From: a bacterium
GTDB taxonomy: Bacteria; Armatimonadota; Fimbriimonadia; Fimbriimonadales; Fimbriimonadaceae
NCBI GenBank assembly: GCA_027483535.1
Contig: JAIXUN010000003.1
Location: forward strand, 310,001 to 374,000
Direction of reading: 5' to 3'
DNA: 64,000 nucleotides
The translations under genes were made by a program, and so were the position numbers. The notes under the pieces were generated by a model. The model saw only the letters and a program-made list of their open reading frames with translations, did not search any database and was not told where the DNA came from. Of the stretch, positions 32,212-39,924 are shown in pieces. Positions within the stretch are counted from its first letter, which is position 1. Each line of letters starts with the position of its first letter.

Positions 32212-33957
32212 ATGATGAATCGACCTTTGTCGGCACGAGGCCTTACGACTTTGCGCGCATGGTCTGCCCTCCTCATTTCGACCGTTGTTTTGAGCGGATG
32301 CGGAATGTTTGGATCGAAGCCCAAAGAGGCGTCCAACTCCAACGTGACCCCCGTTTCTGAGGGAACGAACGAGCCAGAAAAGCCTTCCGATGGTCGCGGA
32401 CCAAAGCCGTCGATGGAGGACATCAGCCTCTTCGCTCACGATCGAAAAATTCCCGTGATCATGTATCACGACGTGATCAAAGAGCGAACGAAGCGATCGA
32501 TGTGGTTCGATTGCAGCGCCAAAGAGTTTGAAGACCAGATGGCCAAGATTCAGGAAGAGGGATACACCCCGATTTCCATTGGCGACCTCTACAAGCACCT
32601 CACCGAAGGGTTCGAAGTGCCGGAAAAGGCGATCGTTCTTACCTTTGACGACAACTATCAGGGCTTTTACGACAACGCCTGGCCGATCCTGAAGAAGTAC
32701 AACTTCCCGGCGGCGATGTTCGTTCACACCGCCTACGTGGGCGATACCAAGGGTGAGCACCCGAAGATGAGCTGGGACACCCTGAAGGAGCTCATCAAAG
32801 ATCCGCTCTTCACGGTTGGTTCTCACACCGTCACTCACTATTTGGATCTTAAGGACAAAGACGAGGCGACCCAGCGCGAGGAACTCGATAAGTCTAAGCG
32901 AGACCTGGAGCAGGAGCTTGGGATCACGGTCGACTTTCTGGCTTATCCCAACGGAAGCAATAGCGAGTACACGCAGTTGCTCTCGCGAGAACTCGGCTAC
33001 AAGATGGCGTTCACCATCGAGAACGGAATGGCAGAGGAATCGCCGAACATCATGGCCATTCAACGCTACGTTCACACCCGGTTAGAACGAGCGATGGAAG
33101 AGCGTGAGAAAGCGGTTCAAGGAGCCCCGCCCGCCATTTTCCGAGGTCCGGTGGAAGCCAAGCCGGTTCGCTACGAAACAGGGAAGTTCGAAGGGGTTGA
33201 ACTGCGAATGACGAAGGGCGGTATGCCCAAAACGGTCATGAGCGAGGGTCGAGACCCGGTGAAGACTTTCGTTGAGAAGGAGGGCGCGGTGGCGGGCATC
33301 AACGGCGGGTTCTTCGCCATGGCGGCCATCGCTTCGACCGACAACCGGATGGTCGGCCCGCTCAAGACGGGAACGATGGATACGATTGTTGCCGACGAAG
33401 GCACGTATCGGTGGGACAAGATTCGTAACCGCCCGCTAGTGATGTGGAGCGATAAGGAGATTGCCATCCTGCCGTACATTCCGCAGAACATGCGCGACCC
33501 CGAGCAATTCCTGTACTTCATGCCCGATGTCACCGACGTGTTCATGGCGGGGGTTTGGCTGGTGCGAGACGGCGTCGCGCGAACCAAGGAAGAGCAATCG
33601 ACGTTTGGCGCTTCCGATATTCAGGACTACCGACGCCGGGCGTGGATCGGCGTGACGGCGGACGGAGAGTTTGTGGCGGGCGCCGCAACGCAATCCGTGA
33701 GTTCAGAGAAGTTGGCGGTTGCCATCGCGGCGGCTGGGATTAAGGAAGCGGTTCTGTTGGACTCCGGGTTCAGCACGTCGTTGGTGTTTAATGGAAAGAT
33801 CAAGGCGTCAGGTCACTCGACCCCGACGACGCCTTCTCGTCCGGTTCCGCACGCCATTGTGATCATGGGCGAGGCAGATGCGAGTACGGACGATGCGACG
33901 GATTTGAAGTCGGCTTATGAGGAAGAGGATCGCCCGCGCCGCCGTCGTCGGCGGTAG
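32212..33957 (+). CDS. Polysaccharide deacetylase fused to phosphodiester glycosidase-like domain, lipoprotein
   Basis: A 581-residue protein. The lipobox (VVLSGC, Cys about 28) follows the signal. A NodB-type deacetylase domain covers about 80-285: VIMYHDVI, LTFDDNYQGFYDNAWPIL and GSHTVTHYL, supplying the Asp-His-His metal site. The second domain, about 310-560, is of the NAGPA/DUF2233 type, recognised by AGINGGFFAM and VLLDSGFSTSLVFNGK. The tail is Arg-rich (PRRRRRR). One domain removes N-acetyl groups; the other family cleaves sugar phosphodiesters. Both would act on cell-envelope polysaccharide. ATG 32212 is preferred over 32155 because it begins the signal peptide. Confidence 0.85.
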   Translation: MMNRPLSARGLTTLRAWSALLISTVVLSGCGMFGSKPKEASNSNVTPVSEGTNEPEKPSDGRGPKPSMEDISLFAHDRKIPVIMYHDVIKERTKRSMWFDCSAKEFEDQMAKIQEEGYTPISIGDLYKHLTEGFEVPEKAIVLTFDDNYQGFYDNAWPILKKYNFPAAMFVHTAYVGDTKGEHPKMSWDTLKELIKDPLFTVGSHTVTHYLDLKDKDEATQREELDKSKRDLEQELGITVDFLAYPNGSNSEYTQLLSRELGYKMAFTIENGMAEESPNIMAIQRYVHTRLERAMEEREKAVQGAPPAIFRGPVEAKPVRYETGKFEGVELRMTKGGMPKTVMSEGRDPVKTFVEKEGAVAGINGGFFAMAAIASTDNRMVGPLKTGTMDTIVADEGTYRWDKIRNRPLVMWSDKEIAILPYIPQNMRDPEQFLYFMPDVTDVFMAGVWLVRDGVARTKEEQSTFGASDIQDYRRRAWIGVTADGEFVAGAATQSVSSEKLAVAIAAAGIKEAVLLDSGFSTSLVFNGKIKASGHSTPTTPSRPVPHAIVIMGEADASTDDATDLKSAYEEEDRPRRRRRR

Positions 33958-34790
33958 GTTGGGTTTTTCCAAGCGCGGCATCGCGAAGCTCGGGTCAGAT
34001 TGGGAGCGAGAAGCATCGCATTAGATGGAGTTTGGGTAAGTCTTGAGTACCCTCGCCCCTCTGGGGGAGAGGGTGCCCCGTCAGGGGCGGGTGAGGGGTC
34101 CGATTATTGGTTGCCAGAGCTTCTGGTCGGTCCTCCGGACCTTTGAACTTGGAGGATCCACCTACCCAGACCTAGCGGTCTGGGCTAACAGTCTTGCCGG
34201 TCCTCCGGACCTTCCCGGAGATCGAAAGCAGGACCAAAGCTTAAATTCCCCTCTAAGGAGGGGTGGCGCGGAGCGACGGGGTGGTCTCCGGAGTTCTTTA
34301 TGGTCCGATGACTATTCCCTAGCTTAAGGATATCTCGCACCTAATGAGGTTTGGAGGGTGTTTGGTTCTGCCGACCACCCCGGCCTTTCAGGCCACCCCT
34401 CCATAGAGGGGAATTTCAGCTGGTCTTCCAACAACCTCATCAACGCATCGCGAAACGAAGCACCCTTCTTAAGTGCTCTCGCCCAATCGGAATAGCGGCG
34501 GAGCCGCGGCAATCATCGAAGCCCAGGGTTTCAACCCTGGGTCATTGAGATCGTTGAAAATTAGAACGGCGGAGCCGTGGCAAGACCTCTCATGTCATCA
34601 CGGGCACTCACTGTGTGCCGGCCACCCCTCACCCCCTGGCCCCCTCTCCCCTCCAAAACTGGATGGGCGAGGGGGAGTCTTTTCCTGGCTCCCGATACCT
34701 AGGGCGTTGCCCTAGGCTGCGATGATTGTCGGGGCTCCGCCCCTTTTTCTGGCTTTAGGTTAAGCAGAAGGATTTCGTTGGTCCTTTCCC
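33958..34790. repeat. Gene-free region of dispersed GC-rich repeats
   Basis: No gene was supported in these 833 bases. They contain several copies of repeats in both orientations. AAATTCCCCTCTAAGGAGGG near 34240 is met by its inverted form around 34375-34420, and the block CACCCCTCACCCCCTGGCCC near 34622 mirrors GCCCCTCTGGGGGAGAGGG near 34050. GGTCCTCCGGACCTT recurs within about 70 bases. These look like REP-type extragenic palindromes and not promoters. Confidence 0.7.
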
Positions 34791-35969
34791 CTAAACCGAC
34801 TCCAGCGCCTGATCCAGATCGCGTAACAAATCCGGCAGATCCTCCAACCCAATCGACAACCGAACGAGCCCCTCACCGATCTCATGGCGAGCGCGTTCTT
34901 CCGGCGTGTACGTGCTGTGCGTCATCGATGCCGGGTGCTGGGCAAGACTCTCTGCATCGCCCAAACTCACCGCTCGAATGAACAATTGGAGCCCGTTCAA
35001 GAACCGAATACCCGCCTCGTAACCGCCCTTCAACTCCACTGCGACCATTCCGCCGAATCCCGACGCTTGGCGCTTCATCACCTCATAACCGGGATCTGAA
35101 GGCAGCCCAGGATAGAACACACGAGCAACTTTCGGATGCTCGTGCAGGTGCTCGGCAACGGCCTGAGCCGATTGACAGTGCCGCTCCATTCGCAGGTGAA
35201 GCGTTTTGATGCCGCGCAAGATGAGGTGGGCATCGAAGGCCGACATCACCGCCCCGGTGGCGTCTTTGAGCCCGACCAAACGGACCCTCTTCATCTCTTC
35301 GGTCGGACCCGCAATCGCGCCAGCAATGAGGTCGCCGTGTCCGCCCAGGTATTTGGTGGCAGAGTGGACCACGTAGGTCGCCCCAAGTTCGATCGGTCGC
35401 TGCAGATAGGGCGTGAGATAGGTGTTGTCCACCACCGTCCAAAGACCGTACTTCTTAGCCTCCTTGCACACATGGGCGATATCCACCACACGCATGTTCG
35501 GATTGGCGGGCGACTCGAAATAGACGCCCTTCGTGCGTTCGGTGACCGCTTCCGAAACCGCGTCGGGACAGCGCAGATCGATATGCCGAACCGTGATCCC
35601 GAACTCCTGCAACAGATGATGGAAATAGGCGAACGTGCAGCCGTACAGCGTGGTGTCGGTGAGGAGTTCGTCCCCGGGTCGAAGCAAGGTCCATAGGAGA
35701 GAGGTGATGGCGCCCATTCCGGAACCCGTTACCACGGCCGCTTCAGCGCCCTCCATTGCGGCGATCCGCTGCTCGAGCAGATTCGTGGTCGGGTTGCCCA
35801 AGCGGCTATAAATGTAGCCTTCGGATTCGCCTGCAAATCGCGAGCCGCCCGCTTCTGCGGTGGGAAAGGTGTAGGTGGAACTCACGTGGATCGGCGGGAC
35901 CAAATCGCCTGTCCCGGCGTACGGATCGTGCCCTAAATGAATGGCTTTGGTTGCCCATCCATGGCTCAT
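34791..35969 (-). CDS. PLP-dependent Cys/Met metabolism enzyme (methionine gamma-lyase-like)
   Basis: A 392-residue enzyme of the trans-sulfuration family. Landmarks are YSRLGNPTTNLLEQRIAAMEG, VVTGSGMGAITSLLWTLLRPGDELL, TVVDNTYLTPYLQRPIELGA, and the PLP lysine in HSATKYLGGHGDLIAG. Members include methionine gamma-lyase and cystathionine gamma-synthase/lyase; GCTFAYFHHLLQEFGI after the DTTLY motif favours the gamma-lyase group. It would split methionine to methanethiol, 2-oxobutyrate and ammonia, or act in cystathionine metabolism. ATG 35969 (MSHGWATKAIHLG) fits family N-termini; 35999 and 36041 are longer. An Lrp regulator is divergent. Confidence 0.88.
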   Translation of the reverse strand: MSHGWATKAIHLGHDPYAGTGDLVPPIHVSSTYTFPTAEAGGSRFAGESEGYIYSRLGNPTTNLLEQRIAAMEGAEAAVVTGSGMGAITSLLWTLLRPGDELLTDTTLYGCTFAYFHHLLQEFGITVRHIDLRCPDAVSEAVTERTKGVYFESPANPNMRVVDIAHVCKEAKKYGLWTVVDNTYLTPYLQRPIELGATYVVHSATKYLGGHGDLIAGAIAGPTEEMKRVRLVGLKDATGAVMSAFDAHLILRGIKTLHLRMERHCQSAQAVAEHLHEHPKVARVFYPGLPSDPGYEVMKRQASGFGGMVAVELKGGYEAGIRFLNGLQLFIRAVSLGDAESLAQHPASMTHSTYTPEERARHEIGEGLVRLSIGLEDLPDLLRDLDQALESV

Positions 35970-36035
35970 CGTTGTAGCCTTGTGTTGATGTGAGTTCATG
36001 CCTATAGAATAAGTCGGAAATCGGCTGAGGAAAAA

Positions 36036-36069
36036 TGCCAAAGATGCTCACTTTTTGGCTTTTATGGCA
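36036..36069. promoter_or_regulatory. Dyad in the lyase/Lrp divergent region
   Basis: GCCAAA (36037-36042) and TTTGGC (36054-36059) form a dyad, and TGCCA (36036-36040) is repeated inverted as TGGCA (36065-36069). The intergenic region is about 140 bases. An Lrp-type site is a reasonable reading, but nothing beyond the dyad supports it. Confidence 0.35.
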
Positions 36070-36110
36070 AGATTCATGCGCATTATTGCTTCAAAGGAGA
36101 AGAAACATTT

Positions 36111-36581
36111 ATGGATGCGATTGACGTTCAAATAGTCAGCGCCTTGCAAGAAAATGGACGTCTCACCGTTGCCGAACTGGCAGAAAGGGTGGGGCTCACC
36201 GAGGCGCCGGTCTGGCGTCGACTTCGCAAACTGGAAGAAGAAGGGTGGATCACGGGCTACCACGCTTCGGTCGATCGGTCGAAAGTGGGTCTCAAGGTGG
36301 TCGCGATCGTCACGGTTCGCTTTGCGACGCACGACCTAGAACTCGCCGAGCGATTTGTGGAGGCGATTCAGGCTCACCCGAATGTCTTGAACGCCTACAA
36401 CGTCACGGGCGACGTCGACTACATCCTCACCGTGCTCACCAAGGATCTGGAGGAGTACGAGAAGTTCACCTTGTTCCTCAGAGGTTTCCAAGGCATTGTT
36501 GCGATTCAGACCCACCTGAGCTTGCGAGAGGTTAAGAGTCGGGGAGGGAATGTCCCTCCCCTGGACACTCTTTCTCCTTGA
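36111..36581 (+). CDS. Lrp/AsnC family regulator
   Basis: The 156-residue protein has the AsnC-type HTH (LTVAELAERVGLTEAPVWRRLRKLEEEGWI, about 18-48) and a RAM/ACT-like effector domain (VVAIVTVRFATHDLE onward, with NVLNAYNVTGDVDYILTV near 100). Such regulators sense amino acids. Divergence from a methionine gamma-lyase-like gene suggests control by methionine or a related amino acid. AAAGGAG lies about 13 bases upstream of the ATG. Confidence 0.92.
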   Translation: MDAIDVQIVSALQENGRLTVAELAERVGLTEAPVWRRLRKLEEEGWITGYHASVDRSKVGLKVVAIVTVRFATHDLELAERFVEAIQAHPNVLNAYNVTGDVDYILTVLTKDLEEYEKFTLFLRGFQGIVAIQTHLSLREVKSRGGNVPPLDTLSP

Positions 36582-36628
36582 TCAGCGCCACTCTTCAAAG
36601 GCTGAACGGGTCGGTACACTTCTAGCCG

Positions 36629-38293
36629 ATGTCGAAGGCGAGATCGTTGGAGTGCGATGTCCTGATCGTAGGCGGAGGAACGGGGGCGGTGGCGGCCGCC
36701 CTGGCGACCACAAGCCACGGACTTCGAACCATCCTCACCGAGGAAACCCGCTGGATCGGCGGGCAGTTGACTTCACAGATCGTCCCGCCCGACGAGCACC
36801 CCTGGATCGAGGGCTTCGGTTGCACCGCGACTTATCGACGGTACCGAGACCTTGTTCGCGCCTACTATCAGGCGTTCATTCCGCTCACCGCCGCGGCTCG
36901 GCACAACGCGCGACTGAACCCCGGAACGGGTTGGGTGAGCCGACTTTGTCACGAGCCACGGATCGGTCATGCGGTTCTCCAGCAGATGCTCCAGCCTGCC
37001 TATACCGCCGGTCTTTTGCGAGTGCTCCCCAGGCTGAAACCCCACAGCGCCGAGGTGGATGGCGATGTGGTGAAAGGGGTGCGATTTGTTCAACTGGATG
37101 ATGGTTCGTTCATGCACATTTCCGCCAAGTTCGTGCTCGACGCAACCGAACTGGGCGACCTTCTGCCGATGACCGGAACCGAGTACGTCGTCGGTGCGGA
37201 ATCTAAGGCAGAAACCGGGGAGCCGAACGCGGTCGACGGTCCGGCCGAATGGGACAACGTGCAAGGCATCACTTGGTGCTTTGCTCTTGGGCACGATCAT
37301 GATGCGGAAAAGGCGGGATCGGACATTCGCCTCATCGAGAAGCCGAACGACTACGACTATTGGCGAGCCTACAAGCCTCCTTTCTGGCCGGGACCGCTGC
37401 TCGGATTCCAAGTGCTTCATGCCCACACCGGAGAATCGAGAGAGCTGCCGCTTTATGGTCGGAAACCGGGCGATTGGTACGCGCTCTTCCCGTATCGACA
37501 AATCATCGAACCCGCGCAGTTTGAATCCAGGGCAAAGATCGATCCGGTGACGGTGGTGAACTGGCCCCAGAACGACTACTTCGAGGCGACCATCATGGAC
37601 GTCGACCCCCTTCCCACCGGCGATTCCATTCCAGACGGATTTGAAATCCCCGGAGCGATGGGACCTGAGAGCGCTCGCCGCTTGGGACGAGCGAAGGATC
37701 TTTCAAAGGCTCTGCTTTACTGGCTGCAAACCGAAGCCCCGCGCCACGACGATAAAGGGGTCGGATACAAAGGCGTCTATGCCCGACCGGATGTCACCGA
37801 GACCGCGGACGGTTTTGCCATGTATCCCTACATTCGGGAGGCTCGGCGAATCAAAGCCGAGTACGTGGTGAAGGAACAAGACGTGGCGGCGTACACCAAT
37901 CCGGGAGTCGATCGCGCCCCCAGCTTTGCCGATTCGGTGGGGGTTGGCAGCTACCGAATCGACCTTCACCCAAGTACCAACGGCGCTAACACCATCGATA
38001 CGTCCACCCTGCCGTTCGAGATTCCGCTGCGAAGTTTGGTTCCGGTGCGAATGAAAAACTTGCTTCCGGCGTGTAAAAACCTTGGCGTCACGCACATCAC
38101 CAACGGCTGCTATCGACTGCATCCGGTGGAGTGGAATATCGGCGAAAGCGCGGGTCATTTAGCGGCGTTCTGCCTCGAAACCGGGCTTCCTCCACAGGGC
38201 GTTACCGCTTCCAACGAGCACACCGAAGCGCTTCAAAAGCGACTCGTGATGGCGGGAATCGAGCTCCGCTGGCCTGAACTGAAAGCTCTTTAA
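36629..38293 (+). CDS. FAD-dependent oxidoreductase (PF12831-like)
   Basis: The 554-residue protein opens with an FAD-binding dinucleotide motif (DVLIVGGGTGAVAAALATTS, about 9-28) and has the segment EETRWIGGQLTSQ, as in FAD_oxidored proteins. Later blocks include FVLDATELGDLLPM and NLGVTHITNGCYRLHPVEWNIGES; this GxxHxxxxxxRxHPxEWxIGE pattern is typical of the family's C-terminal part. The physiological substrate is unknown, and no signal peptide is present. The next gene begins 18 bases after the stop, on the same strand. Confidence 0.82.
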   Translation: MSKARSLECDVLIVGGGTGAVAAALATTSHGLRTILTEETRWIGGQLTSQIVPPDEHPWIEGFGCTATYRRYRDLVRAYYQAFIPLTAAARHNARLNPGTGWVSRLCHEPRIGHAVLQQMLQPAYTAGLLRVLPRLKPHSAEVDGDVVKGVRFVQLDDGSFMHISAKFVLDATELGDLLPMTGTEYVVGAESKAETGEPNAVDGPAEWDNVQGITWCFALGHDHDAEKAGSDIRLIEKPNDYDYWRAYKPPFWPGPLLGFQVLHAHTGESRELPLYGRKPGDWYALFPYRQIIEPAQFESRAKIDPVTVVNWPQNDYFEATIMDVDPLPTGDSIPDGFEIPGAMGPESARRLGRAKDLSKALLYWLQTEAPRHDDKGVGYKGVYARPDVTETADGFAMYPYIREARRIKAEYVVKEQDVAAYTNPGVDRAPSFADSVGVGSYRIDLHPSTNGANTIDTSTLPFEIPLRSLVPVRMKNLLPACKNLGVTHITNGCYRLHPVEWNIGESAGHLAAFCLETGLPPQGVTASNEHTEALQKRLVMAGIELRWPELKAL

Positions 38294-38311
38294 GAGGGCA
38301 TCTTAATCTTT

Positions 38312-39061
38312 ATGTCTAATCAACCAAACACTCATTGGCCCGCGTTTTTCGATTCTCACGCGCCCTATTACGACCAGAATCCGTTCACTCAGCACACCGT
38401 TGCCGAGGTCGATTTTCTGCTTCAGTTGTATCCGGTGACGCCGGGAGCTTCGTTCTTAGACGTTGGGTGCGGCACGGGTCGGCACGCGTTGGAGTTGGCT
38501 CGGCGGGGCTACAAGGTGACGGGGGTCGATCTGAGCGAAGGGATGCTGAAGGTCGCCCGAGAAAAGGCGGCGGCGGAAGGATTGGAAATTGAGTTTGTCC
38601 ATGCCGACGCCAAAACTTTCGCCCTGGATAAGGCGTTCGATTACGCAGTTTGTCTTTGCGAAGGTGGACTCGGGCTGCTCGATGCGGGCGAAGACGCCGA
38701 GCGTCACGACAAGGCCATCTTTGAGCGAATCCACGCGCATCTCAAGCCGAACGCGCCCTTCATCTGCACCGTCCTGAACGCCTACAACTTGGTTCGTCGG
38801 CTGAAGGATGAGAACATCGGCAATGGCACCTTCAACCCGGTGACCATGACGTCTTACTACGACGACGAGTTCGATCTGCCGGAAGGGAAGCAGACGATCC
38901 GAATCTACGAGCGGCTCTTCTTCCCGCCCGAAGTGATTCGCATGCTGCGCGAATCGGGCTTTACGGTGGATAAGATCTTCGGCGGCACCGCCGGGTACTG
39001 GGCTCAGCGTCCGCTGAGTCTGGACGAGATGGAAGCGATGTACTGCGCGCGTCGGGCGTAA
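38312..39061 (+). CDS. Class I SAM-dependent methyltransferase
   Basis: A 249-residue methyltransferase with motif I FLDVGCGTGRHALELARRGY (about 49-68), the acidic end of strand 2 in VTGVDLSEGML, and motif IV in AVCLCEGGLGLL. The variant with CEGGLGLL belongs to small-molecule methyltransferases of unknown substrate. The gene starts 18 bases after the flavoprotein gene and probably shares its transcript. Confidence 0.85.
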   Translation: MSNQPNTHWPAFFDSHAPYYDQNPFTQHTVAEVDFLLQLYPVTPGASFLDVGCGTGRHALELARRGYKVTGVDLSEGMLKVAREKAAAEGLEIEFVHADAKTFALDKAFDYAVCLCEGGLGLLDAGEDAERHDKAIFERIHAHLKPNAPFICTVLNAYNLVRRLKDENIGNGTFNPVTMTSYYDDEFDLPEGKQTIRIYERLFFPPEVIRMLRESGFTVDKIFGGTAGYWAQRPLSLDEMEAMYCARRA

Positions 39062-39374
39062 CAGGCCTCCTAAATGAAAAAGGACCGGGCACCGACACAT
39101 TCCAGATGTGCGGGCCGGCCCTTGATCTTGGGGGGAGAGGAGTTAAAGACTTGTTGACGAGGCGAGAACCGCTCCCCGGCGAACCCAAAGATTCTCCGCT
39201 TTGCAAGGTCTCTGAATCGGTTGGGAAGTCGAGTTTCGACTCCTTTCCGACCTGCTTAGATCATTGGATTGAACATGTTTTATCCTTAGGGTGAAGTCAA
39301 CGCATCAGTGATATTTCTGAAAAGTGTCTGCTTAAGTTATGTGTGATCCCCGCAGTATCGGATTGAACACAGGC
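39062..39374. other. Gene-free interval with a minus-strand terminator-like hairpin
   Basis: No convincing gene lies here. A hairpin at about 39086-39116 (CCGGGC-type arms, ACACA/TGTG inner stem) ends on the minus strand with GTCCTTTTTC. It may end transcription of the DUF1905 gene at 39375-39869 after a 250-base 3' region. Another small hairpin, GTCGA/TCGAC, lies at 39228-39240. I do not recognise a known RNA in it. Confidence 0.4.
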
Positions 39375-39869
39375 TCAAAGTGCTCGGTTCAGTGGCTCGC
39401 CGGGCATGTGCGCCGAGAGCTTCGCGAGCAACTTTGCGATTCTCTTCGCCCGAGTTTCGGGGGTCTTGGCCTGGTTGATCTGGTGCAGAAAGCCGCGCTT
39501 CGTTCCCGGCGTGAGGCAATCCCATTTGAACGCGTTGAACTGATCGCGCTCCAGGGCCGCTTCCAAGTCGGGCGGAATCTCGACGATCTCGCTGTCCACG
39601 ATCTCGAAAGAGACCTCAACCAACGAGGTCTCGGTGAGCAGCGCCGCCCGGCGAAAGTCTTGACCCAGAATCGCAATGTGCGACCCCTCCGCCGGACCCC
39701 AGGCGCCCTCTATCGGGTGACCGTTGACCGTGCCTTTGAATCTCAGTCGGTTGCCCTTAGGCCACACCAACCGAGCCTCTATCTCCTCCGGGAGTCGAAT
39801 ACCCGTGAGCAGAATGGGCTCGGTGCCAAACCGCTCCAATCTGCCTGTAAAGGTAAATCGCTCTGCCAC
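39375..39869 (-). CDS. DUF1905 / YdeI-OmpD-associated protein
   Basis: The 164-residue protein joins two small modules. The N-terminal part (RFTFTGRLERFGTEPILLTGIRLPEEIEARL) is like DUF1905. The C-terminal part, IPPDLEAALERDQFNAFKWDCLTPGTKRGFLHQINQAKTPETRAKRIAKLLAKL, is the YdeI/OmpD-associated helical domain with its PPDLxxAL...F.....S.KR.....I..AK....R..RI pattern. The start is GTG at 39869. The function is unknown; it may be cytoplasmic. Confidence 0.78.
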   Translation of the reverse strand: MAERFTFTGRLERFGTEPILLTGIRLPEEIEARLVWPKGNRLRFKGTVNGHPIEGAWGPAEGSHIAILGQDFRRAALLTETSLVEVSFEIVDSEIVEIPPDLEAALERDQFNAFKWDCLTPGTKRGFLHQINQAKTPETRAKRIAKLLAKLSAHMPGEPLNRAL

Positions 39870-39924
39870 CGTCTTACTTCCTCGTTGTTTTCTAAGACAG
39901 AAAGTGGCGGAAGGTTGGCAACGG

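Noticed and set aside
31630-33075. 481-codon minus-strand open frame
   Set aside because: It overlaps both the PD40 gene and the deacetylase gene; the real families are on the other frames.
34043-34548. Short open frames in the repeat region
   Set aside because: They follow the repeat units, differ in frame between copies and lack any domain.
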